DNA from: Halorhodospira abdelmalekii
Lineage (GTDB): Bacteria; Pseudomonadota; Gammaproteobacteria; Nitrococcales; Halorhodospiraceae
Reading direction: 5' to 3'
Assembly: GCF_016583625.1 (NCBI RefSeq)
Contig: NZ_NRRN01000033.1
Location: 1 to 36,881 of the forward strand
Length of the DNA stretch: 36,881 nucleotides
Part shown: positions 15,975 to 24,470 of the stretch, piece by piece
How the letters are laid out: each line of letters opens with the position of its first letter
Position numbering within the stretch: position 1 is the stretch's first letter
Notes under the pieces: generated by a model
The model's database searches: none
Told to the model about the DNA's origin: nothing
The model's input: only the letters and a program-made list of their open reading frames with translations
Program-made: the position numbers and the translations under genes

Positions 15975-17546
15975 ATGAAGCGGCCCGGGGATCTGAGCGA
16001 GCGCGACGTTTTCGATATCGATGAGGGGCCGATCTGGGCGGCGCTGCAGCAGCCGAATGCGTTGCTCGGAGAAACAAGAAGGGCAGGGGGATCAACGGGG
16101 CCGCTTGCCCCCGATCCGGTTGCAGTTCGCGAGATCCTGGCCAAGGCGCGTGACCTCAATGGGCTTGATGGCGCCGATCTCGTGCCACTGATGGTGATTG
16201 AGGAGCCGGAGCTGCTTGCCGAGCTCTTCGATGCCGCGCGCTTTGTCAAAGAGGCGATCTACGGCCGCCGCTTGGTGCTCTTTGCACCGCTCTACATCTC
16301 CAACCAGTGCGCCAACGAGTGCAGCTACTGCGCCTTCCGCGCCCGCAACAAAGCCATCGAGCGGCGGACGCTGAGCCAAGAGGAGATCGCTGCCGAGACC
16401 CGCGTCCTGATTGAGCAGGGGCACAAGCGCCTGCTGCTGGTCACTGGCGAGGTCCACACGCCGCGCAGCTTCGACTACATCCTAGAGGCGATCGACACCA
16501 TCTATGCGGTCGAGCACAGCCGTGGTCAGATCCGCCGCATCAACGTCAATATTGCGCCGCTAACTACGGCCGAGTTTGCCCGCCTGCAAGCAGCACAGAT
16601 CGGCACCTATCAGCTCTTTCAGGAGACCTACCACCACGACACCTATCGGCGCGTCCACCACAGCGGTCTTAAGGCCGACTACCAGTGGCGCCTGACTGCC
16701 ATCGATCGTGCCATGGCCGCCGGCATCGACGACTGCGGCATCGGTGTGCTCTTCGGACTGGCCGACTGGCGCTTTGAACTGCTCGCCCTGATGCAGCACA
16801 TTCGCCACCTCGAGGCGCGCTTCGGCGTCGGCCCACACACCATCAGCGTACCGCGTCTGGAGCCGGCGAGCGGTTCTGCAGTGGCCGCCGCACCGCCGCA
16901 GCCGGTCAGCGACGACGACTTTCGTAAGATCGTCGCCATCCTGCGCCTGGCCGTGCCCTACACCGGTATTGTCATGTCGACCCGCGAGACGGCAGCGATG
17001 CGCCGTGACACCTTCGCCTTGGGGGTCTCGCAGATCTCCGCCGGCAGCCGCACCCAGCCCGGCGGTTACGCCGCTGCGGGTGAGGACGCTGGTGAAGCCG
17101 CGACGGCAACCGGCAGCGGCGCTGCTCCGGCGGCGGGCGCGGTAGGGCGTCAGGCCGAAGGCGAGGCCGGGCGCCAGTTGGAACTGGAGGACGAGGCGGC
17201 AGCGGGGCAATTCGCGCTCGGCGACCACCGCTCGCTCGCCGAGGTGGTGCGCGATGTGGCGCGCTTGGGCTACCTGCCCTCCTTCTGCACCGCCTGCTAC
17301 CGGCGCGGCCGCACCGGTGCCGACTTTATGGACCTGGCTAAACCGGGTGAGATCAAGCTCTACTGCGACCCCAACGCCGCTGCTACCTTCGAGGAGTATC
17401 TGCTCGACTGCGGCGACGATGAGACTCGTGCGGTCGGCGAGCAGGCCCTCGAAGAGTGCCTTGCGGCGATGGAAGAGAGGCCGCTGCACTACGCCCGTGT
17501 CATGGTCGATAAGGTCAAGCGCGGCAAACGCGACGTCTGTCGCTGA
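15975..17546 (+). CDS. hydG: [FeFe]-hydrogenase maturase HydG (radical SAM tyrosine lyase)
   Basis: 523 residues from the ATG at 15975, with GGGAGAGG just upstream. HydG cleaves tyrosine to give the CO and CN- ligands of the H-cluster on an Fe-Cys synthon. The radical-SAM cluster is C112, C116, C119 in QCANECSYCAF. The C-terminal auxiliary cluster site is C438, C441 and C464 (Cys-x2-Cys-x22-Cys), the feature that separates HydG from ThiH. QISAGSRTQPGGY (353-365) and QFALGDHRSL (412-421) are normally nearly adjacent. Here about 45 Ala/Gly/Glu-rich residues (366-411) lie between them, an unusual insertion. It is 31 bases after hydA and 48 before hydF. Confidence 0.96.
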   Translation: MKRPGDLSERDVFDIDEGPIWAALQQPNALLGETRRAGGSTGPLAPDPVAVREILAKARDLNGLDGADLVPLMVIEEPELLAELFDAARFVKEAIYGRRLVLFAPLYISNQCANECSYCAFRARNKAIERRTLSQEEIAAETRVLIEQGHKRLLLVTGEVHTPRSFDYILEAIDTIYAVEHSRGQIRRINVNIAPLTTAEFARLQAAQIGTYQLFQETYHHDTYRRVHHSGLKADYQWRLTAIDRAMAAGIDDCGIGVLFGLADWRFELLALMQHIRHLEARFGVGPHTISVPRLEPASGSAVAAAPPQPVSDDDFRKIVAILRLAVPYTGIVMSTRETAAMRRDTFALGVSQISAGSRTQPGGYAAAGEDAGEAATATGSGAAPAAGAVGRQAEGEAGRQLELEDEAAAGQFALGDHRSLAEVVRDVARLGYLPSFCTACYRRGRTGADFMDLAKPGEIKLYCDPNAAATFEEYLLDCGDDETRAVGEQALEECLAAMEERPLHYARVMVDKVKRGKRDVCR

Positions 17547-17594
17547 GCAGGAACGGGAACGGAAAAGGGGAAGAGAGCGTATGGAGAGTTTGCG

Positions 17595-18881
17595 ATGAAC
17601 CAAAACACCCCCCGCGGCCTGCGACTGCACATCGGCCTCTTCGGTCGCCGCAACGTCGGCAAGTCGAGCCTGCTCAACGCCATCACCCAGCAGCACTCGG
17701 CCATCGTCTCGGCTGTTGCCGGGACGACGACCGATCCGGTGGAGAAGCCAATGGAGCTGCTGCCGGTCGGGCCGGTGCTCTTTATCGACACCGCTGGTCT
17801 CGACGACGAGGGCAGTCTGGGAGTGGAGCGCATTACCAAGACCCGGCAAGTCTTTGCTCGCACCGATCTCGGTATCGTTGTGACCGATGGCCCGTGGGGC
17901 GACTACGAACAAGGTGTGGTCGACGCCCTGCGAGCGCTCAATACACCGATCGTGGTGGTGCACAACAAGAGCGATCTCGGCGCCCCGCCAACGGCAACGC
18001 TCGCTGCGCTGGAGGCGCAGGAGTTGCCGTGGCTGTGCATGGCCGCTGCCGCCGGAGAGGGCGTCCTCGAATTGCGCCAGGCGATCATCGACCATGCGCC
18101 CGATGCCTTTATCGCCGATCCGACCATTATGGGTGATTTGGTCGAGCCGGGTGATACGGTGGTTCTGGTGGTGCCGATCGATAAGGAGGCCCCTAAGGGG
18201 CGGTTGATCTTGGCACAGGTGCAGACCATTCGGGATCTATTAGACCACGACGCCTGCTGCCTGGTGGTCAAGGAGCAGGAGCTTAGCGGCGCCCTCAATG
18301 CCCTGCGGCGCCCCCCTAAACTGGTGGTGACCGACTCCCAGGCCTTTTTGCAGGTGGCCGCCGATACCCCGCCGGCGGTCCCGCTGACCAGCTTCTCGAT
18401 CCTCTTCTCGCGCTTTAAGGGCGATCTGGTCAGCCAGACCCTCGGCGCTTTGGCCATCGAGCGGCTGCAGAGCGGTGACCGCATCCTGATCGCCGAGGCG
18501 TGTACCCACCACCCCATCGCCGAAGACATCGGTCGGGTCAAGATCCCGCGCTGGCTGACCCACTACGTCGGCGGCAAGCTCGATTTTACTACGGTTGCCG
18601 GTAAGGACTTCCCAGACGACCTCTCTCCCTATCAGCTCATCATCCACTGCGGCGCCTGTACCTTCAACCGCAAGGCGGTGCTCAGCCGTTTGCTTCAGGC
18701 GCGGGCGGCGGAAGTGCCAATGACCAACTACGGCATGGCGATCGCCTTCAGCCTCGGGATTCTGGAGCGCGCCTTAGAGCCCTTCCCGGCGGCTCTTGAG
18801 GCGCTGCAGCGGACGCGGGCAGAGCAGCAGTTCGGGGCGAGTAGTGTAGAGGGGCAGGGGGGAGCGCAGCGGCAGGCATAG
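17595..18881 (+). CDS. hydF: [FeFe]-hydrogenase maturation GTPase and scaffold HydF
   Basis: 428 residues. HydF carries the di-iron subcluster made with HydE and HydG and delivers it to apo-HydA. The GTPase domain has a P-loop at 17-24 (GRRNVGKS), switch residues in GTTTDPVEKP, G3 DTAG (65-68) and G4 NKSD in VVHNKSDLG. The C-terminal cluster-binding domain has C303-x-H305, then H351-C352-x2-C355, the family's CxH...HCxxC signature. HydF is a hydrogenase-specific protein, so with HydE and HydG it proves that the set is dedicated to an [FeFe] enzyme. Gap to hydE is 121 bases, the longest in the operon, with no terminator visible in it. Confidence 0.97.
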   Translation: MNQNTPRGLRLHIGLFGRRNVGKSSLLNAITQQHSAIVSAVAGTTTDPVEKPMELLPVGPVLFIDTAGLDDEGSLGVERITKTRQVFARTDLGIVVTDGPWGDYEQGVVDALRALNTPIVVVHNKSDLGAPPTATLAALEAQELPWLCMAAAAGEGVLELRQAIIDHAPDAFIADPTIMGDLVEPGDTVVLVVPIDKEAPKGRLILAQVQTIRDLLDHDACCLVVKEQELSGALNALRRPPKLVVTDSQAFLQVAADTPPAVPLTSFSILFSRFKGDLVSQTLGALAIERLQSGDRILIAEACTHHPIAEDIGRVKIPRWLTHYVGGKLDFTTVAGKDFPDDLSPYQLIIHCGACTFNRKAVLSRLLQARAAEVPMTNYGMAIAFSLGILERALEPFPAALEALQRTRAEQQFGASSVEGQGGAQRQA

Positions 18882-19002
18882 GAGGCGGCACGGGCAGAGC
18901 TGGTGAGAGGGCAGGGAGGTGGTGTGAAGTGGCCTATTACAAGAAGTCACGAGAGATGACGCAGGCGACGCGACAGGCGTGGGTGTCGGTATGGGGAGCG
19001 CA

Positions 19003-20190
19003 ATGAGCACGGTGGGCGATCAACCGGCTGAAGAATGGGCTGAGCAACAGGCTGAACACGAGACCGACCCACAGGCCCAGTACCAAGTCGAGCCGCTGGC
19101 CGAGAATCTGATCGAGCGTTTGGCACAACGAGCCTTCTCCGGCGCCGATCTGGCGGCCCTTCTGACGCTGGAAGAGCCGGCGGCGGTGGCGCAGCTCCAT
19201 CGCGCCGCTTACGACCTGACGACCCATGAGGTCGGCGATGCCGTCTACTACCGCGGCCTGATCGAGCTCTCCAACCGCTGCATCCGCGACTGCTACTACT
19301 GCGGCATTCGTCGGGGGAACCACGCGGTTGAACGCTACACCCTCGATCAGGAAGCAGTGGTCGAGGCCGCCGTGTGGGCGGCGCACGCCGGTTACGGCTC
19401 CTGCGTGCTGCAGGCCGGGGAGCGCCAAGACGAGCCGTTCACGGCTTTCATTGAGGCGTGTGTTCGCGACATCAAGCAGCAGACCCGGTCGGCACAGCTG
19501 CCGCAAGGGCTGGGGATTACCCTCTCACTCGGCGAGCAGAGTGCTGAGACCTACCAGCGCTGGCGCGAGGCGGGCGCCCACCGCTACCTGCTGCGGATCG
19601 AGACCAGTTCGCCGACGCTCTTTGCCCGCTTGCATCCGCCTGAGCAGCGCTTCGAGAGGCGCCTAAAAGCGCTCGAAGACCTGGCCGCCTGCGGCTTCCA
19701 AGTCGGTACCGGGGTGATGATCGGCCTGCCGGGCCAGACCATTGCCGATCTGGTTGCCGATATCCGCTTCTTCGCCAGCCACGCCATCGACATGATCGGT
19801 ATGGGCCCCTACCTCACCGCCAGCGGCAACGCCATGCCGGATTCGGATGCGGCCACGATGGCACCAGAACGGCTCCTGACCCTGACCCTGAACATGATCG
19901 CCACCACCCGGCTGGTGCTTCGCGATGTCAATATCGCCGCCACCACCGCCTTGCAAACCCTAGTGCCCGATGGCCGCGAACGGGGCATCGCCTGCGGCGC
20001 CAACATCGTGATGCCGAATATCACCCCTACCGTAGCGCGGAGCCACTACCAGCTCTACGTCGGCAAGCCCTGTCTCGATGAGGGGCGGGAGGCGTGTCGC
20101 GGCTGCCTGGAGCGGCGCATCCGCGCGGTTGGCCGTCGTGTCGGTCGCGATGCTTGGGGCGATTCTAAGCACTACGCGCGTCGCCTTTGA
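19003..20190 (+). CDS. hydE: [FeFe]-hydrogenase maturase HydE (radical SAM)
   Basis: 395 residues from the ATG at 19003, chosen because GGGGAG lies four bases before it; in-frame GTG (18979) and ATG (18991) are alternatives. The radical-SAM motif is C93, C97, C100 in NRCIRDCYYCGIRRGN, and the GERQDEPF and GIGL-like SLGEQSAETYQRWREAGA segments are typical of HydE. It acts on the HydG-made iron synthon on the route to the di-iron subcluster. The first about 40 residues are Glu/Gln-rich and poorly conserved. It is the last gene of the hydrogenase run. Its 3' end overlaps, on the other strand, the relic ATPase fragment at 20172-20339, so material was joined directly behind the operon. Confidence 0.95.
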   Translation: MSTVGDQPAEEWAEQQAEHETDPQAQYQVEPLAENLIERLAQRAFSGADLAALLTLEEPAAVAQLHRAAYDLTTHEVGDAVYYRGLIELSNRCIRDCYYCGIRRGNHAVERYTLDQEAVVEAAVWAAHAGYGSCVLQAGERQDEPFTAFIEACVRDIKQQTRSAQLPQGLGITLSLGEQSAETYQRWREAGAHRYLLRIETSSPTLFARLHPPEQRFERRLKALEDLAACGFQVGTGVMIGLPGQTIADLVADIRFFASHAIDMIGMGPYLTASGNAMPDSDAATMAPERLLTLTLNMIATTRLVLRDVNIAATTALQTLVPDGRERGIACGANIVMPNITPTVARSHYQLYVGKPCLDEGREACRGCLERRIRAVGRRVGRDAWGDSKHYARRL

Positions 20191-20339
20191 TGACGCCGGC
20201 GGTGGCCGCCGCGCAACTGCCGCAGCAGCGAGACGAGGGGATCGCCGACCAGGGCGTCGACTTCGTTCCAACGCCCGAGTGGTGGCAGCACGTAGTGCAT
20301 CTCAGGGCGCACCGGGCCTTCGGTGTTGAAAAAGCGCAT
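20172..20339 (-). pseudogene. internally deleted relic of an AAA-ATPase/PD-(D/E)XK gene
   Basis: Read on the minus strand from the ATG at 20339, the first about 24 codons give MRFFNTEGPVRPEMHYVLPP. This corresponds to the start of the intact ATPases just downstream (RFFNNAGPTKTDQHYHIDPL). The frame then jumps without a break to NEVDALVGDPLVSLLRQLR, which matches their Walker B region (DEVDALVGDTLISLLRQLR). About 115 codons, including the Walker A loop, are missing in between, and the frame ends at a stop (20172-20174) inside the hydE 3' end. It is therefore a dead fragment of a related but distinct family member, in the opposite orientation. The 129 bases from 20340 to 20468 hold only a 9-base inverted repeat (20397-20405/20446-20454). 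Confidence 0.8.
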
Positions 20340-20468
20340 GGCGGTCTCTTCCGGTGGTGATGGGACGGACTGGGTAAATTGGGATATTAATCAATCAGCT
20401 TACCAAATCGCGCCGTAGCCTTTTGGTTTCTAAGCGCAGTGTTGGTGGTAAGCTAGGAACCAGAAAAG

Positions 20469-22232
20469 GGGATCACTTTCAAACCCACTTTCAAGCCTGT
20501 CTCCACGTCCGGGTCTATGTCCGGTCTCCATATTTTTGTGAATCCACTTCATTTTTGCATCCACTTCAGGAACACAGCGATGTCGAGCAGCAGCGGAACC
20601 ACCTTCCCGGAGCGTTTTTTCAACAACGCCGGGCCGACCAAAACGGATCAGCATTACCATATCGATCCACTGACACGGATCGACTGGGAGGATGTGGAGC
20701 ACCTGATTGCGCAGCAGCGCTACTTTGTGCTCCATGCGCCGCGCCAGACCGGTAAGACGACGACGCTGCTGGCGATGCTGGAGGCGCTCAACGCCCAAGG
20801 GCGGTACGCCTGCGCCTACGCCAATATTGAGGCGGCGCAAGCGGCGCGCGGCAATGTAGAGCAGGGCATCCGAGCGATCTGTGACGCGGTCGTCAACGCG
20901 CTTCAACTCTACCTCGGTGCCGACGAGGTGGCGCACTGGTATGCGGTGACACAGCAGACGATCTCACCGCAGCAGCGGTTGACGCGGGTGCTGCAGCAGT
21001 GGGCGCAGGAGAGCGCCCGCCCGACCGTTCTCTTTCTCGACGAAGTCGATGCGCTGGTCGGCGATACACTGATCTCGCTGCTGCGTCAGCTGCGCGCCGG
21101 CTACGCCCAGCGCCCGGAGTTCTTTCCGCAGTCGGTGATTCTCTGCGGGGTGCGCGATGTCCGCGACTACCGGCTGCATCAAGAGGGGGCTCAGGTGATC
21201 ACCGGCGGCAGCGCCTTCAACATCAAGGCGGAGTCGCTGCGCATGGGGAGCTTCTCAGCGGCGGAGTGCGAGGCGTTGTGGCGGCAGCATACAACAGAGA
21301 CCGGACAGCCGTTCGATTCAGCCATTTTCCCCGAGCTGTGGGAGGATACCCGTGGTCAGCCGTGGCTGGTCAACGCCCTCGGCTACGAACTGACGTGGCG
21401 CTACAAAGCGGCGCGCGACCGCTCCCTGCCGCTGACACTGGAGGCGTACCGCGCCGCCCGCGAGCGGCTGATCCAGTCGCGGGCGACCCATCTGGAGCAG
21501 CTGACCGACAAGCTCAGCGAGCCGCGGGTGCAGCGGGTGATGGTGGCGCTGCTGAGCAGCGACGAGAGTGCCGACGCCGGCATCCACGCCATTGCCCCTG
21601 ATGATCAGCAGTATGTTGAAGATCTAGGATTGATCGAGACCCGGCCCACGCTACGCATCAGCAATCGCATCTATCGAGAGGTCATCCCGCGCGATTTGAC
21701 GTGGATCGTACAGACCCGCATCGTTAACCAAGAGCTGGCGTGGTACGTCGGCAGCGACCGCCGCCTTGATACGGCCAAGCTGCTGGCCGCCTTCCAGCAG
21801 TTTTTCCGCGAGCACGCCGAGAGCTGGCTGGAGCGCTTCGCCTACAAAGAGGCCGGACCGCAGCTGCTGCTGCAAGCCTTTCTACAGCGCCTGATCAACG
21901 GCGGCGGGCGGATTAGCCGCGAGTATGGACTCGGCCGCAAGCGCACCGATCTGCTGATCGAGTGGCCGCTCGGCGGTGCTGACGAGGCGCACGGTTTGAC
22001 CGGCCCGATCCAGCGCATCGTCATTGAGCTGAAGCTGCGCCGCGCTGGCCAGGGCCTTGACGGCCTGATTGCCAAGGGGCTCGAGCAGACCGCCGACTAC
22101 GCCGACCGGGTCGGCGCCGACGAGGCCCATCTGCTGCTCTTCGATCGCCGTCCTGGAGTAAGCTGGGAGGAGAAGATCTGGCGCACCGAAGAGCGCTCCG
22201 GCGAGCGGTCGATTACGGTGTGGGGGGCGTAG
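20469..22232. repeat. long direct repeat, copy A
   Basis: About 1.76 kb repeated almost base for base at 22241-24003. It covers about 110 bases of leader and the whole ATPase gene up to its stop codon, after which the flanks differ at once. Differences seen are one extra C in the leader (near 20497) and eight substitutions between 20794 and 20858; the remainder appears identical. Confidence 0.95.
20580..22232 (+). CDS. AAA-ATPase with C-terminal PD-(D/E)XK nuclease-like domain, copy A
   Basis: 550 residues from the ATG at 20580 (AGGA nine bases before); an in-frame upstream start at 20517 would add 21 residues translated from the repeat leader. The N-terminal domain has Walker A APRQTGKT (53-60) and Walker B VLFLDEVDAL (D154, E155), like archaeal-type AAA ATPases of the ERFFNxAGP family. 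A helical linker follows. The C-terminal end carries a restriction-endonuclease-like signature: D457 in RTDLLIE, then E483 and K485 in IVIELKL. No transmembrane segment is present. The role is unknown. Such families are patchy and multi-copy, and an anti-mobile-element or selfish role is a guess only. A near-identical copy follows immediately. Confidence 0.88.
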   Translation: MSSSSGTTFPERFFNNAGPTKTDQHYHIDPLTRIDWEDVEHLIAQQRYFVLHAPRQTGKTTTLLAMLEALNAQGRYACAYANIEAAQAARGNVEQGIRAICDAVVNALQLYLGADEVAHWYAVTQQTISPQQRLTRVLQQWAQESARPTVLFLDEVDALVGDTLISLLRQLRAGYAQRPEFFPQSVILCGVRDVRDYRLHQEGAQVITGGSAFNIKAESLRMGSFSAAECEALWRQHTTETGQPFDSAIFPELWEDTRGQPWLVNALGYELTWRYKAARDRSLPLTLEAYRAARERLIQSRATHLEQLTDKLSEPRVQRVMVALLSSDESADAGIHAIAPDDQQYVEDLGLIETRPTLRISNRIYREVIPRDLTWIVQTRIVNQELAWYVGSDRRLDTAKLLAAFQQFFREHAESWLERFAYKEAGPQLLLQAFLQRLINGGGRISREYGLGRKRTDLLIEWPLGGADEAHGLTGPIQRIVIELKLRRAGQGLDGLIAKGLEQTADYADRVGADEAHLLLFDRRPGVSWEEKIWRTEERSGERSITVWGA

Positions 22233-22240
22233 CGGGCGGA

Positions 22241-24003
22241 GGGATCACTTTCAAACCCACTTTCAAGCTGTCTCCACGTCCGGGTCTATGTCCGGTCTCC
22301 ATATTTTTGTGAATCCACTTCATTTTTGCATCCACTTCAGGAACACAGCGATGTCGAGCAGCAGCGGAACCACCTTCCCGGAGCGTTTTTTCAACAACGC
22401 CGGGCCGACCAAAACGGATCAGCATTACCATATCGATCCACTGACACGGATCGACTGGGAGGATGTGGAGCACCTGATTGCGCAGCAGCGCTACTTTGTG
22501 CTCCATGCGCCGCGCCAGACCGGTAAGACGACGACGCTGCTGGCGATGCTGGAGGCGCTCAACGACCAAGGGCGGTACGCTTGCGCCTACGCCAATATTG
22601 AGGGGGCGCAGGTGGCGCGGGGCGATGTGGAGCAGGGCATCCGAGCGATCTGTGACGCGGTCGTCAACGCGCTTCAACTCTACCTCGGTGCCGACGAGGT
22701 GGCGCACTGGTATGCGGTGACACAGCAGACGATCTCACCGCAGCAGCGGTTGACGCGGGTGCTGCAGCAGTGGGCGCAGGAGAGCGCCCGCCCGACCGTT
22801 CTCTTTCTCGACGAAGTCGATGCGCTGGTCGGCGATACACTGATCTCGCTGCTGCGTCAGCTGCGCGCCGGCTACGCCCAGCGCCCGGAGTTCTTTCCGC
22901 AGTCGGTGATTCTCTGCGGGGTGCGCGATGTCCGCGACTACCGGCTGCATCAAGAGGGGGCTCAGGTGATCACCGGCGGCAGCGCCTTCAACATCAAGGC
23001 GGAGTCGCTGCGCATGGGGAGCTTCTCAGCGGCGGAGTGCGAGGCGTTGTGGCGGCAGCATACAACAGAGACCGGACAGCCGTTCGATTCAGCCATTTTC
23101 CCCGAGCTGTGGGAGGATACCCGTGGTCAGCCGTGGCTGGTCAACGCCCTCGGCTACGAACTGACGTGGCGCTACAAAGCGGCGCGCGACCGCTCCCTGC
23201 CGCTGACACTGGAGGCGTACCGCGCCGCCCGCGAGCGGCTGATCCAGTCGCGGGCGACCCATCTGGAGCAGCTGACCGACAAGCTCAGCGAGCCGCGGGT
23301 GCAGCGGGTGATGGTGGCGCTGCTGAGCAGCGACGAGAGTGCCGACGCCGGCATCCACGCCATTGCCCCTGATGATCAGCAGTATGTTGAAGATCTAGGA
23401 TTGATCGAGACCCGGCCCACGCTACGCATCAGCAATCGCATCTATCGAGAGGTCATCCCGCGCGATTTGACGTGGATCGTACAGACCCGCATCGTTAACC
23501 AAGAGCTGGCGTGGTACGTCGGCAGCGACCGCCGCCTTGATACGGCCAAGCTGCTGGCCGCCTTCCAGCAGTTTTTCCGCGAGCACGCCGAGAGCTGGCT
23601 GGAGCGCTTCGCCTACAAAGAGGCCGGACCGCAGCTGCTGCTGCAAGCCTTTCTACAGCGCCTGATCAACGGCGGCGGGCGGATTAGCCGCGAGTATGGA
23701 CTCGGCCGCAAGCGCACCGATCTGCTGATCGAGTGGCCGCTCGGCGGTGCTGACGAGGCGCACGGTTTGACCGGCCCGATCCAGCGCATCGTCATTGAGC
23801 TGAAGCTGCGCCGCGCTGGCCAGGGCCTTGACGGCCTGATTGCCAAGGGGCTCGAGCAGACCGCCGACTACGCCGACCGGGTCGGCGCCGACGAGGCCCA
23901 TCTGCTGCTCTTCGATCGCCGTCCTGGAGTAAGCTGGGAGGAGAAGATCTGGCGCACCGAAGAGCGCTCCGGCGAGCGGTCGATTACGGTGTGGGGGGCG
24001 TAG
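22241..24003. repeat. long direct repeat, copy B
   Basis: Second copy of the 1.76-kb unit, separated from copy A by only eight bases (22233-22240) and in the same orientation. Both begin at GGGATCACTTTCAAACCCAC and both end at the ATPase stop codon. Confidence 0.95.
22351..24003 (+). CDS. AAA-ATPase with C-terminal PD-(D/E)XK nuclease-like domain, copy B
   Basis: 550 residues from the ATG at 22351, in the same context as copy A. All motifs are intact: Walker A APRQTGKT, Walker B FLDEVDAL, D457, E483, K485. Protein differences from copy A lie only in a short stretch after Walker A: NDQGRYACAYANIEGAQVARGDVEQ here against the Ala/Ala/Ala/Asn version there (five residues). Both copies are full length with no stop or frameshift, so either could be expressed, and each has its own copy of the leader. 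The near-identity means that the duplication, or a later homogenisation, is recent. Function is as uncertain as for copy A. Confidence 0.88.
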   Translation: MSSSSGTTFPERFFNNAGPTKTDQHYHIDPLTRIDWEDVEHLIAQQRYFVLHAPRQTGKTTTLLAMLEALNDQGRYACAYANIEGAQVARGDVEQGIRAICDAVVNALQLYLGADEVAHWYAVTQQTISPQQRLTRVLQQWAQESARPTVLFLDEVDALVGDTLISLLRQLRAGYAQRPEFFPQSVILCGVRDVRDYRLHQEGAQVITGGSAFNIKAESLRMGSFSAAECEALWRQHTTETGQPFDSAIFPELWEDTRGQPWLVNALGYELTWRYKAARDRSLPLTLEAYRAARERLIQSRATHLEQLTDKLSEPRVQRVMVALLSSDESADAGIHAIAPDDQQYVEDLGLIETRPTLRISNRIYREVIPRDLTWIVQTRIVNQELAWYVGSDRRLDTAKLLAAFQQFFREHAESWLERFAYKEAGPQLLLQAFLQRLINGGGRISREYGLGRKRTDLLIEWPLGGADEAHGLTGPIQRIVIELKLRRAGQGLDGLIAKGLEQTADYADRVGADEAHLLLFDRRPGVSWEEKIWRTEERSGERSITVWGA

Positions 24004-24435
<432 letters not shown>

Positions 24436-24470
24436 AAGAGTGGACGGGTTTCAAGTCCGTCCCCACTCTT
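24436..24470. repeat. palindromic repeat, GGGGACGGAT type, degenerate copy 3
   Basis: AAGAGTGG (24436-24443) pairs with CCACTCTT (24463-24470), and the inner parts GGACGGGTTT and GTCCGTCCCC are a worn version of the arms at 10811 and 12076. The right half, read on the minus strand, supplies the last codons WGRT and the TGA stop (24451-24453) of the adjoining ATPase gene. Confidence 0.65.

Noticed and set aside
20430-20936. Minus-strand open frame inside each ATPase copy (also 22213-22707)
   Set aside because: It is the antisense of the conserved ATPase domain, and GC-rich codon bias makes such shadows common.
20469-24003. CRISPR array or prophage as the source of repetition
   Set aside because: There are only two long units, no short regularly spaced repeats, and no phage or integrase genes.
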